Source: Gemmatimonadaceae bacterium (GTDB taxonomy: Bacteria > Gemmatimonadota > Gemmatimonadetes > Gemmatimonadales > Gemmatimonadaceae). Taken from it: a DNA stretch of 16,486 nucleotides. Positions 1-5,997 of the stretch are shown in pieces. Position 1 is the stretch's first letter. Every line of letters begins with the position of its first letter. The notes below the pieces were generated by a model. That model ran no database searches. It was not told where the DNA came from and saw only the letters and a list, made by a program, of their open reading frames with translations. Location of the stretch: positions 18,226-34,711 of the forward strand of contig JACDDZ010000004.1 in the NCBI GenBank assembly GCA_013816695.1, in the 5' to 3' direction. The position numbers and the translations under genes were made by a program.

Positions 1-1
1 G

Positions 2-124
2 CAACGGGAGGGAGTGGAAATGCCAATTGTCGAAACCGTGTATCGCGTGCTCTTCGAAGGACAGCCTGCGCGCGATGCGATAGGCGAGTTGATGAGTCGC
101 GAACTGAAAGCGGAGAACGCCTGA
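2..124 (+). CDS. gpsA: Glycerol-3-phosphate dehydrogenase [NAD(P)+], C-terminal end (partial)
   Basis: Only the last 40 residues are in the window; the gene begins to the left. The frame reads from base 2 to a TGA at 122-124. The tail (REGVEMPIVETVYRVLFEG, then ARDAIGELMSRELKAE) matches the conserved C-terminal helices of GpsA. This cytosolic enzyme reduces dihydroxyacetone phosphate to sn-glycerol 3-phosphate for phospholipid synthesis. The stop overlaps the ATG of the next gene by one base (TGATG), so the two are probably translationally coupled. The identification rests on the C-terminus alone, which is characteristic of the family. Confidence 0.85.
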   Translation, partial: QREGVEMPIVETVYRVLFEGQPARDAIGELMSRELKAENA

Positions 125-492
125 TGTCTGCCAAGGAACCGGTCCAGGAATTCTTTTCCATCGGCGACGTTTGTGCGATCACCGATCTCAAGCCCCACGT
201 CCTCCGCTATTGGGAAAGCCAGTTTCGTTTCCTGCATCCGGCCAAGAATCGCTCGGGAAATCGGGTTTACCAGCGCAAGGAAATCGAGTTGATCATGCTG
301 GTGAAGCAGCTCCTCTACACCGAGAAGTTCACCATCGACGGGGCCCGCCAGAAGATCGATGAGTATCGCAAGGAGGGCGAGCTGCGAACTATCGCGCGCA
401 CGGCACTGGATTCGCAATCTGTTGAGCTCATGGAACGGGATCTAATGGAGATCCAGTCTATCCTCAGCGGAAAGGAACAGGCAGATGATTGA
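124..492 (+). CDS. MerR-family transcriptional regulator
   Basis: A 122-residue protein with an N-terminal MerR winged helix-turn-helix at about residues 10-80: FSIGDVCAITDLKPHVLRYWE is followed by the wing (NRSGNRVYQRKEIELI) and a helix of the KQLLYTEKFTIDGARQKI type. The C-terminal ~40 residues are helical and probably form the dimerising coiled coil. No cysteine cluster or effector domain is present, so no metal or drug ligand can be inferred. It starts on the last base of the gpsA stop, and its TGA (490-492) lies 8 bp inside the next gene. It therefore sits in a gpsA-merR-GT2 cluster. Its target promoter is unknown; this short MerR type is usually left as a generic regulator. Confidence 0.85.
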   Translation: MSAKEPVQEFFSIGDVCAITDLKPHVLRYWESQFRFLHPAKNRSGNRVYQRKEIELIMLVKQLLYTEKFTIDGARQKIDEYRKEGELRTIARTALDSQSVELMERDLMEIQSILSGKEQADD

Positions 493-1165
493 ACCGTTGG
501 TTTGCATAGTTCCGGCGTACAATGCCGATGCGAGCGTAGAAGCCGTAGTGAAGGGTATAAAGCTCCACCTTCCCAGGGCACTCGTGCTCGGAGTGGACGA
601 TGGCTCAACAGACGCTACGCGGTCCATTCTGCAGCGAACATGCGACCAGGTAATCCTTTTCGACGTGAACCAGGGAAAGGGCGTTGCGCTGCGTGAGTCT
701 TTTCAGTGGGCTGTGGACAATGGTGCCAGGGGAGTTCTGCAGATTGATGCCGACGGCCAGCACGATCCATCGGTTGCTCCGGCGATCGTGGCTGCTCTGG
801 ACAAGTACGACATAGTCATCGGCACACGCGAAATCTCTGGCAAGGCTGTTCCAATTCACCGCCGCTTCGCAAACATGCTTTCCACGTCGATCACCCGCGC
901 GATTTCAAAATGCCCGGTGCAGGATAGCCAGTCAGGCTACCGCGCGATTCGCATCGATGTGCTCAAGAAGATCAAGCCGCAGGGAACTCGCTACGAGTTC
1001 GAGACCGATTTCATCATTCTCGCCGGGAACGCCGGGTTCACGTTTGGATCTGTTCCGATCCCCGTGATATACGATTCACCGACACCCAGCAATTTCCGCC
1101 CACTGCATTCGTCATTTCAGATTGCGAAAGTTCTCTGGCGGCACAAATCCCTGATCTTCCGTTGA
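485..1165 (+). CDS. Glycosyltransferase family 2 (soluble, DPM1-like)
   Basis: A 226-residue GT-A fold enzyme. Visible motifs are the N-terminal strand VCIVPAYNADASVE (about 6-19), the nucleotide-sugar site VDDGSTDATRSI (37-48), and the DxD metal site QIDADGQHDP (86-95). These are followed by VIGTRE and by DSQSGYRAI-type acceptor-loop residues (about 147-155). There is no membrane segment, so it probably works at the cytoplasmic membrane face and moves sugar from a nucleotide donor to a polyprenyl phosphate or similar acceptor. The donor and acceptor cannot be read from sequence. Its ATG overlaps the upstream MerR gene by 8 bp, and surE follows after 7 bp. Confidence 0.85.
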   Translation: MIEPLVCIVPAYNADASVEAVVKGIKLHLPRALVLGVDDGSTDATRSILQRTCDQVILFDVNQGKGVALRESFQWAVDNGARGVLQIDADGQHDPSVAPAIVAALDKYDIVIGTREISGKAVPIHRRFANMLSTSITRAISKCPVQDSQSGYRAIRIDVLKKIKPQGTRYEFETDFIILAGNAGFTFGSVPIPVIYDSPTPSNFRPLHSSFQIAKVLWRHKSLIFR

Positions 1166-1172
1166 GAACTGA

Positions 1173-1934
1173 GTGAGACTGCTACTCTCCAACGACGACG
1201 GCATACTTGCCCATGGACTTGAATGCCTCATCAAGGCGGCAGAGCCACTCGGTGAAGTCACCGTTGTCGCACCCGACCGCGAACAGAGTGCGACAAGCCA
1301 TTCGCTGACCCTGCATCATCCCGTGCGTCCGATTGCCCGCGGGGCAAACAGGTTCCAGGTGGATGGAACTCCGACCGACTGCGTAATGCTGGCGGTTGAA
1401 GCGCTCATGCCGGAGAAGCCGGATTTCGTCCTCAGCGGGATCAATCACGGGCAGAACATGGGCGAGGACGTTCTCTATTCGGGAACCGTGGCCGCCGCCA
1501 TGGAAGGACTCTCGCTTGGAATTCCATCGATTGCAATTTCATTTGCTGGCGGTGACCTGCGGGCCGATGTCAGCATGCTCGACCAGCAGATCGAACCGCT
1601 CACCAATCTCCTCCGACACCTCACGAGTCTTCCCGCATTTCCGGCGAACACGCTGCTCAACATCAATCTTCCACCGCTGCCAGGTCCTGAAATAAGGGGA
1701 ACGCGGTTGACACGCCTTGGAAAGCGGGTCTACTCCGATTCCATCAAGCGCATGGAAGATCCATGGGGCCGGCCGATATTCTGGATTGGCGGCGGATCAA
1801 TTGCCTGGACTGGCGAGGCCGATTCCGATTTTCGCGCGATCCAGGAAGGGTACATCTCGGTGACCCCGCTCCACCTCGATCTTACGCATCACGCACTTCT
1901 TCAAGGACCGGAAAGTTGGTGGCGCGACCTGTAG
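1173..1934 (+). CDS. surE: 5'/3'-nucleotidase SurE
   Basis: A 253-residue protein of normal SurE length. The metal-binding signature LLLSNDDGILAHGL is at residues 3-16 (D8, D9). The further metal ligands S39 (in REQSATSHSLT) and N91 (in SGINHGQNMGEDVLYSGTV) are all present. SurE is a cytosolic phosphatase acting on nucleoside monophosphates and is linked to stationary-phase survival. The start is GTG at 1173, seven bases after the glycosyltransferase stop. pcm follows immediately; surE-pcm adjacency is conserved in many bacteria and supports both calls. Confidence 0.97.
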   Translation: MRLLLSNDDGILAHGLECLIKAAEPLGEVTVVAPDREQSATSHSLTLHHPVRPIARGANRFQVDGTPTDCVMLAVEALMPEKPDFVLSGINHGQNMGEDVLYSGTVAAAMEGLSLGIPSIAISFAGGDLRADVSMLDQQIEPLTNLLRHLTSLPAFPANTLLNINLPPLPGPEIRGTRLTRLGKRVYSDSIKRMEDPWGRPIFWIGGGSIAWTGEADSDFRAIQEGYISVTPLHLDLTHHALLQGPESWWRDL

Positions 1935-1942
1935 AGAATGAA

Positions 1943-2575
1943 ATGCGCGGCGCGCGGCGCCGGCTCGTGGAAACCCTGCAGGAGCAGGGAATTCGCGACC
2001 TGACAGTGCTGCACGCCATCGACCAGGTGCCGCGCCATCTTTTCGTTCCAACCGGCGTGAGGCATCGCGCCTACGAGGACTCCGCGCTGCCAATCGGAAA
2101 TGGCCAGACAATTTCCCAGCCGAGCATTCACGCGCGATACCTTGAGCTGCTCAAGCTTACCGGGAACGAGAAGGTCCTGGAAATCGGAACCGGCTCGGGT
2201 TATCAGACGGCGTTGCTCGCCAAGCTCTCATCGCAGGTCTTCTCGATCGAGCGCATAGCGCCGTTGCTGGACAACGCGCGCGAGGCAATCAAGGCGCTGA
2301 GCATTTCCAACGTTTCCTTCCTGCTCGGTGATGGTACTCTCGGGTGGAGACAGTACGGACCTTACGACGCGATACTTGTCGGAGCTGCGGCACCCGACGT
2401 TCCGCAGACCTACAAGGAGCAGTTGAATGAGGGCGGCAAGCTGCTGATACCAATCGGCAACATGGAAGAACAGGTACTGTTTCTTGCGACCAAGCGCGGC
2501 GATACGATGGACATGCAGGAAATCGCCCCGGTGAGATTCGTGCCGCTGCTCGGAAAGTACGCGTGGGAAGGCTAG
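1943..2575 (+). CDS. pcm: Protein-L-isoaspartate O-methyltransferase
   Basis: A 210-residue protein from ATG 1943. It is a SAM-dependent repair enzyme that methylates L-isoaspartyl residues in damaged proteins. Visible are the substrate-site segment LPIGNGQTISQP (49-60), SAM motif I VLEIGTGSGYQT (78-89), SIERI (101-105), and the C-terminal PVRFVPLLGKYAWEG. The open frame extends back to 1763 inside surE, but the residues before 1943 do not look like Pcm. The N-terminus MRGARRRLVETLQEQGIRD aligns in length with known Pcm proteins. An in-frame GTG at 1919, overlapping the surE end, is the alternative start. Confidence 0.95.
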   Translation: MRGARRRLVETLQEQGIRDLTVLHAIDQVPRHLFVPTGVRHRAYEDSALPIGNGQTISQPSIHARYLELLKLTGNEKVLEIGTGSGYQTALLAKLSSQVFSIERIAPLLDNAREAIKALSISNVSFLLGDGTLGWRQYGPYDAILVGAAAPDVPQTYKEQLNEGGKLLIPIGNMEEQVLFLATKRGDTMDMQEIAPVRFVPLLGKYAWEG

Positions 2576-2581
2576 ATCACT

Positions 2582-2947
2582 GTGACTGACAGGACCGAAT
2601 CGAAGCTGCGTCCTCCGTTCGTGCATAGCGAGGAGTCCGCGCCCGCCCAGATCGAAGAGGCAAAGGCCCCTGTCTGGGTAAAGCAGGAGTTGGTGGAGTT
2701 CGACTGGAAATCCGCTGCAAGTCTTCGCGCACCCGAAAAGAAAGGACTAAGAGCGGAACGCGCTTGGGAAACGACGGAGTGGGACGATCCTCTGAATCCG
2801 GTTTCGCAGGAAGCCCGCCGGGTCGCCGAGCAGCTCGATGGCGTCGCGCAGAAAATTCGGAAGGGCGAGCTGAGTGTAGATGGTAAAGCGCCGACTCCAG
2901 AAACTGCGATGGTCGCCGCGCTCGAGGCCTTGATCCGCGCAGGGTGA
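2582..2947 (+). CDS. Hypothetical small charged protein
   Basis: A 121-residue protein starting at GTG 2582, six bases after pcm and three bases before the acylphosphatase ATG, so clearly in the same cluster. I do not recognise a family. It is rich in Glu, Lys, Arg and Ala. The N-terminal half looks disordered; a tryptophan-containing middle (EFDWKSAASLRAPEKK, AWETTEWDDP) and a helical C-terminal half (EARRVAEQLDGVAQKIRKGE, then ETAMVAALEALIRAG) follow. It has no signal peptide, membrane segment or cysteine cluster. It could be a small protein-interaction or regulatory partner of a neighbour. Its reality is supported by packing and codon use rather than homology. Confidence 0.7.
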   Translation: MTDRTESKLRPPFVHSEESAPAQIEEAKAPVWVKQELVEFDWKSAASLRAPEKKGLRAERAWETTEWDDPLNPVSQEARRVAEQLDGVAQKIRKGELSVDGKAPTPETAMVAALEALIRAG

Positions 2948-2950
2948 ACG

Positions 2951-3226
2951 ATGCCCACTTTCCACGTTGAAGTAGAAGGGCGGGTACAGGGCGTCGGGTT
3001 TCGCTGGTTCGCGCGCCAGTGCGCCAGGCGAAAGGGAATCACAGGCTGGGTACTGAACCGGCCGGACGGAACCGTGGAAGTCGCGGCGAAGGGCGGAGAA
3101 GCGGAACTCTTGCGTTTTCGCCGCGAGCTGCACTCCGGTCCTGCAGGTGCAGACGTCACTTCGGTGAGGGATCTCGCACCGATTGCAGACGCGGAGTTTG
3201 GTGACTCATTTGATGTGCGGCGTTAA
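2951..3226 (+). CDS. acyP: Acylphosphatase
   Basis: A 91-residue protein of standard acylphosphatase length that hydrolyses carboxyl-phosphate bonds (for example acetyl phosphate or 1,3-bisphosphoglycerate) in the cytosol. The signature loop GRVQGVGFRWFARQ (10-23) holds the phosphate-binding Arg18, and GWVLNRPDGTVEV (32-44) holds the catalytic Asn36. The start ATG follows the previous stop by three bases with an AGGG upstream. The gene ends three bases before the stop of the convergent beta-helix gene, with no room for a terminator hairpin between them. Confidence 0.96.
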   Translation: MPTFHVEVEGRVQGVGFRWFARQCARRKGITGWVLNRPDGTVEVAAKGGEAELLRFRRELHSGPAGADVTSVRDLAPIADAEFGDSFDVRR

Positions 3227-3229
3227 TAC

Positions 3230-4834
3230 TCAGGAAATACTTCCGAACTCGCGCCAGCGCCCAGGTGTTCCGCTCTCCAGACAAACAGCTCCCACAAAGC
3301 GCGCGTTAGAGGGAAGGGGATCGTAGAAGATCCTGTCGCCCGAGCGCCAGGCACCTGAGCGCGGTGGAGCGGATATGCCAAACGACCCGGGGCCGGTCAC
3401 GTTGCGATCACAGTGCCCCATCGCGTATCCGCCGGATGTGCTGTCAACCGAAAGCAGTCCAATCGTGCAGCTATTGACCGCAAAGTTTTGCGCACGCGGA
3501 CCGAGGCGAAGCTTCTCGCTCTCGGCGGGCGTGTTTCCAATTGGAGAGAATAGAGAGTCGGTGATGCTGAACTGGGATGTCTCGGCGACGATGCTTCCAT
3601 TCTCGTTGCCCTCGACGTGCATGTCGCGGATTTTCCAGTTCACACCACCGACGATAACCATCCCGTAACCTCCGCCAAGTTCGGCCGGAAGCTTATCGGG
3701 ATTCGAGTTTCCCTCGATTTTCCCGGTATAGAGATTGTTTCCCCCAAGTTGTTGCTGCGGTCGTACAAGAAGGCCGCCTGTCGATCGTCCGCTGCCCCCT
3801 GACTGCCTGACGCGAATCGTGCACGCATTGGTCGGCATTCCCACTCCATGCCGCGCCCGGTTGTAGCCGGGTAGATCTTCGACGTTCACGACACATACTG
3901 TGCACCCCGACTGCGGATATGCGAGCGAGTCCGCGATTGTGAAAACTGTGGATGCATCCGACGCGACTGGGAGGTTCCGGTCCAGTGTGACCTCGTCGGT
4001 CGTGTTGGAAAGGATTCTGTAGAAGTTCAGTCCCGGACTTGCCGCGTTGTGTCCTGAGCCGGCTGCGACCACAAGCCCTTTTGCGAGAAAAGTGTTGGGT
4101 CTCCATCCCGCGCCAGCCTTTTTCACAATCCTCAGCGTTCCCGGTCCCGAGGCGCGGGTTGGAATGCCACCAGCAGGGAAGACAACGCGATCCGGCTCGA
4201 AGGCGGCAAAGTTCTGTTCCTGCACTATGTCGAAGAAAGTCTGCAGGCACCCGCCGATCATCACTGCGTGGGACTGCGACCCGGGCATTACATAGAGCGG
4301 TCCGACATTGCAGTCATAGATCCTGTAAAAGGCAATTCCGTGGCGCGAGTTGTTGTTGCTCGTTCCCTGGACTGAAAAATTTCCAATGCTGCAAGTGACC
4401 ACTCCTGAATCGGCAAAGGGGACCCCAAACTGGACTGCAGCGCCGTCAGTGGGCGGGCACATTATCCACAGGATAGACCCGATGCCTTCGCCTACAACGC
4501 TTACCCTGCGATTGAAGTGGAGCGGGGACGTAACCCTGTATTTTCCGCGTGGAATGAGCATGGTCCCACCGTCGGGCACCGCAGCATACGCTCGGCGGAG
4601 CGCCTGGGTGTCGTCAGCGAGACTGTCTCCAACTGCGCCTTGGTCGCGGACATTAACGCCGGTCGTGGGGAGCAGGGACTCATAAATCCGCATCAGCTTG
4701 TCGGAATTCTGGGCGGCACTGAGGGCAGGGCTGCCGAGCAGCATCGCACCGCCAAGAGCTCCGGCGGATGCACCGATAAAATTTCTGCGTGTGTGTCCCA
4801 CATTTGCTCCGCTTTGCGTTGTGAGCGAAAACAT
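3230..4834 (-). CDS. Tat-exported right-handed beta-helix protein (pectate-lyase-3 / GH55-like)
   Basis: A 534-residue protein. Residues 15-42 form a twin-arginine signal (TRRNFIGA, then an Ala/Gly/Leu-rich core ending ALSAAQ), so it should be exported folded. Residues 59-120 (GVNVRDQGAVGDSLADDTQALRRA, IPRGKYRVTSPLHF, VSVVGEG) match the start of the pectate-lyase-superfamily beta-helix domain found in polysaccharide lyases, GH28/GH55 enzymes and phage tailspikes. The substrate is unknown and I cannot assign catalytic residues. There are two possible starts. ATG 4834 has no visible ribosome site. GTG 4801 has GGAG five bases upstream and would leave a short, typical Tat N-region. It is the only gene here that runs away from the dif-like site, and it abuts the disrupted tRNA locus. 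Confidence 0.75.
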   Translation of the reverse strand: MFSLTTQSGANVGHTRRNFIGASAGALGGAMLLGSPALSAAQNSDKLMRIYESLLPTTGVNVRDQGAVGDSLADDTQALRRAYAAVPDGGTMLIPRGKYRVTSPLHFNRRVSVVGEGIGSILWIMCPPTDGAAVQFGVPFADSGVVTCSIGNFSVQGTSNNNSRHGIAFYRIYDCNVGPLYVMPGSQSHAVMIGGCLQTFFDIVQEQNFAAFEPDRVVFPAGGIPTRASGPGTLRIVKKAGAGWRPNTFLAKGLVVAAGSGHNAASPGLNFYRILSNTTDEVTLDRNLPVASDASTVFTIADSLAYPQSGCTVCVVNVEDLPGYNRARHGVGMPTNACTIRVRQSGGSGRSTGGLLVRPQQQLGGNNLYTGKIEGNSNPDKLPAELGGGYGMVIVGGVNWKIRDMHVEGNENGSIVAETSQFSITDSLFSPIGNTPAESEKLRLGPRAQNFAVNSCTIGLLSVDSTSGGYAMGHCDRNVTGPGSFGISAPPRSGAWRSGDRIFYDPLPSNARFVGAVCLESGTPGRWREFGSIS

Positions 4835-4847
4835 AAGCCGCTAGGTT
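4819..4847 (+). promoter_or_regulatory. Possible promoter of the tRNA-Arg locus
   Basis: TTGTGA (4819-4824) and TAGGTT (4842-4847) are separated by 17 bp. They match 4/6 and 3/6 of the sigma-70 consensus, including the T1, A2 and T6 positions of the -10. Transcription would start a few bases before the 5' tRNA half at 4859. It overlaps the N-terminal codons of the divergent beta-helix gene only if that gene uses the upstream ATG. The call is weak and based on spacing and position. Confidence 0.3.
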
Positions 4848-4858
4848 TCGTGCACTTG

Positions 4859-4896
4859 GCCCCCGTAGCTCAGGAGGATCGAGCAGCGGTTTCCTA
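4859..4896 (+). pseudogene. 5' half of a split tRNA-Arg(CCT)
   Basis: This contains every element of the 5' side of a tRNA: acceptor strand GCCCCCG (4859-4865), TA, D stem GCTC/GAGC (4868-4871, 4881-4884) around the loop AGGAGGATC, and 5' anticodon stem GCGGT (4886-4890). The anticodon loop is TTCCTA (4891-4896) with CCT as anticodon. The tRNA fold then stops: the next bases, TGAG, cannot pair back. The missing half is found 264 bp downstream with a fully complementary acceptor strand. Position 21 is C instead of the usual A, a possible early sign of decay. Confidence 0.85.
4891..4896 (+). repeat. Left copy of the 6-bp direct repeat TTCCTA (candidate attL core)
   Basis: This is the anticodon-loop sequence of the 5' tRNA half. 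It is identical to 5161-5166; the next base differs (T here, A at the right copy, where the true tRNA sequence continues). Confidence 0.6.
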
Positions 4897-4899
4897 TGA

Positions 4900-4973
4900 G
4901 TCCTTGTAGCTCAATTGGATAGAGCGTACGCCTCCTAAGCGTAAGGTTCCCGGTTCGATTCCGGGCAGGGACA
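4900..4973 (+). tRNA. tRNA-Arg (anticodon CCT), complete
   Basis: A full 74-nt cloverleaf. Acceptor GTCCTTG/CAGGGAC (4900-4906, 4966-4972) has one G-T wobble and discriminator A4973. D stem is GCTC/GAGC. Anticodon stem TACGC/GCGTA (4927-4931, 4939-4943) carries loop CTCCTAA with anticodon CCT at 4934-4936, reading AGG. The variable loop is 5 nt. T arm CCCGG/CCGGG has loop TTCGATT. CCA is not encoded. It lies entirely inside the insertion that splits another tRNA-Arg(CCT) and differs from it in the acceptor, anticodon and T stems, so it is not a simple duplicate. It is likely the functional gene for this anticodon at this locus. Confidence 0.95.
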
Positions 4974-5010
4974 TTTTACACAGACATCGCTGCCGCCTAA
5001 GAATTGGCAA

Positions 5011-5072
5011 GACTGGCATCCAGCATCTGGGCTTGGGGACAGTCGCCTCAAAGTAAGACGGCATACGTATGC
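5011..5072. other. Hairpin and 12-bp palindrome inside the insertion
   Basis: GACTG (5011-5015) pairs with CAGTC (5040-5044), with an inner stem CCAG/CTGG (5020-5023, 5027-5030) around CAT. Shortly after comes the perfect palindrome GCATACGTATGC (5061-5072). There is no T-run, so this is not a standard terminator. They could be integrase arm-type or accessory protein sites, or part of a structured RNA. The role is unknown. Confidence 0.4.
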
Positions 5073-5160
5073 GTGGCTATATTGAAACTGCTGTCCATGA
5101 CCAACTAACACCTAATCGCAGAAGTATTTAGACAACAACTTGACCCCTGACGGTTAACGC

Positions 5161-5166
5161 TTCCTA
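5161..5166 (+). repeat. Right copy of the direct repeat TTCCTA (candidate attR core)
   Basis: It is identical to 4891-4896. It sits in the loop of an inverted repeat, ACGGTT (5150-5155) and AACCGT (5167-5172), formed partly by insert DNA and partly by tRNA DNA. This resembles paired core-type binding arms around a crossover site. Confidence 0.55.
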
Positions 5167-5202
5167 AACCGTTGGCCGGGTGTTCGAGTTACCCCGGGGG
5201 CA
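5161..5202 (+). pseudogene. 3' half of the split tRNA-Arg(CCT)
   Basis: This reads anticodon loop TTCCTAA (5161-5167), 3' anticodon stem ACCGT (5168-5172), 5-nt variable loop, T stem GGGTG/TACCC around TTCGAGT (5178-5194), acceptor strand CGGGGGC (5195-5201) and discriminator A. The acceptor strand is the exact complement of GCCCCCG at 4859-4865, and ACCGT pairs with GCGGT at 4886-4890 (one G-T). Joined with the upstream half it gives a 74-nt tRNA. The T stem has G53-T61 instead of the near-universal G53-C61, which may be decay. Confidence 0.85.
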
Positions 5203-5236
5203 CTCCAGACCCCCAAACCTCCAACTGATTCAATAC

Positions 5237-5905
5237 ATGGCTGAAACAGCGAACGCCCGGGTCCGGGCCGACGATGAGAGCAGGATCGATTCCGTGATGG
5301 GCTGGTTCCAGCTCAACTCAAAGCAGGCGCTGGCCATAGTCGGCGTCATCGTCCTTGTTATCGGGGGCTGGTGGTTCTACAGCCGGTCGCAGACTCTGAA
5401 AACTGCGAAGGCAGAGAAGGCATACTTCCAGGCCCTGCAGTCCATTGGCTCGGGTAATACGCCGCTCGCCATCTCAGATCTCCGGAAAATGACCGTCCGC
5501 TACGAGGGAACGCGACCGGCCGTGCAAGCAACGATGGCCCTGAGCCAGCTCCTGTACGAACAGGGCAAGTACGCAGACGGCCTTGTTGAGCTTAATAAAG
5601 TAGATGAAGGCGGTGCTCGTAAAGCGTTTATGGGTGGCAGCTTGCATCGCCTGAAAGCAGCAGGACTTGAGCAACAGGGCAAATTCGCAGAAGCCGCCGC
5701 TGAGTACGGTAAGGCCGCTGAAGCGTCTACGTTCCCGGCAGATCGATCGCTTTACAAGGGTGACGAAGCTCGTGCGCTCACATCGGCCGGCAAACGCGCC
5801 GAGGCCAAGGCAATCTGGACCGAGCTGGCCCAGGACGACCAGAGTGCGGTGGCGTCGGAAGCCCGGGTACGTCTGGGTGAACTGTCGGCGACGGTCGTCA
5901 GGTAG
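5237..5905 (+). CDS. Membrane-anchored tetratricopeptide-repeat protein (YfgM/TPR_21-like)
   Basis: A 222-residue protein from ATG 5237. A short cytoplasmic N-terminus is followed by one membrane helix (residues 30-49, ALAIVGVIVLVIGGWWFYSR). The periplasmic part has TPR-like helix pairs: KAYFQALQSIGSGNTPLAISDLRKM, VQATMALSQLLYEQGKYADGLVELNKV, LKAAGLEQQGKFAEAAAEYGKAA and DEARALTSAGKRAEAKAIWTELA. This layout matches the YfgM/TPR_21 type, where E. coli YfgM helps SecYEG-associated folding, but the exact role here is unproven. The frame extends to a GTG at 5180, but those codons lie in the tRNA 3' half and encode nothing typical. It is followed by a strong terminator. Confidence 0.8.
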   Translation: MAETANARVRADDESRIDSVMGWFQLNSKQALAIVGVIVLVIGGWWFYSRSQTLKTAKAEKAYFQALQSIGSGNTPLAISDLRKMTVRYEGTRPAVQATMALSQLLYEQGKYADGLVELNKVDEGGARKAFMGGSLHRLKAAGLEQQGKFAEAAAEYGKAAEASTFPADRSLYKGDEARALTSAGKRAEAKAIWTELAQDDQSAVASEARVRLGELSATVVR

Positions 5906-5921
5906 TCCACCGTAAGTAGTG

Positions 5922-5963
5922 AAGCTCCCGTCCTTGGCTGCTGTCCTGGGACGGGAGCTTTTT
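5922..5963 (+). terminator. Rho-independent terminator after the TPR gene
   Basis: A perfect 12-bp stem AAGCTCCCGTCC (5922-5933) / GGACGGGAGCTT (5949-5960) with a 15-nt loop and TTTTT at 5959-5963. It ends transcription from the TPR gene 17 bp past its stop and just before the dif-like site. Confidence 0.9.
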
Positions 5964-5997
5964 CATGAGCAGGGCCGAAGCTCACAAAGATAGTTGT

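Larger units (their letters stand above)
4891..5166. mobile_element. 270-bp insertion in the anticodon loop of tRNA-Arg(CCT), carrying its own tRNA-Arg
   Basis: The two tRNA halves share TTCCTA (4891-4896 and 5161-5166). The span between equivalent positions is exactly 270 bp, consistent with site-specific insertion at the anticodon loop, the usual crossover site for tyrosine integrases. The insert has no integrase or other plausible open frame. It contains a complete tRNA-Arg(CCT) starting 4 bp past the left core, a hairpin (5011-5044), a perfect 12-bp palindrome (5061-5072) and an inverted repeat at the right junction. I interpret it as a remnant or minimal element that supplies a replacement tRNA. 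Mobility is inferred, not shown. Confidence 0.5.

Noticed and set aside
1763..1942. Extended N-terminus of pcm inside surE
   Set aside because: The frame is open only as a shadow of surE; the residues do not resemble Pcm, and ATG 1943 gives the normal length.
4897..5160. Intact group I intron in the tRNA-Arg anticodon loop
   Set aside because: The site and size fit known introns, but 74 nt of it fold as a full tRNA. I could not assign the P4/P7 core pairs or a terminal G next to a consistent 3' exon. It is kept only as a test in the findings.
5140..5168. Promoter TTGACC - 17 bp - CCTAAA for the TPR gene
   Set aside because: The -35 is good but the -10 matches only half the consensus and coincides with the tRNA anticodon loop; it is too weak to list.
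5180..5236. Upstream GTG start of the TPR protein
   Set aside because: These codons are within the tRNA 3' half and the spacer after it; ATG 5237 starts a normal N-terminus before the membrane helix.
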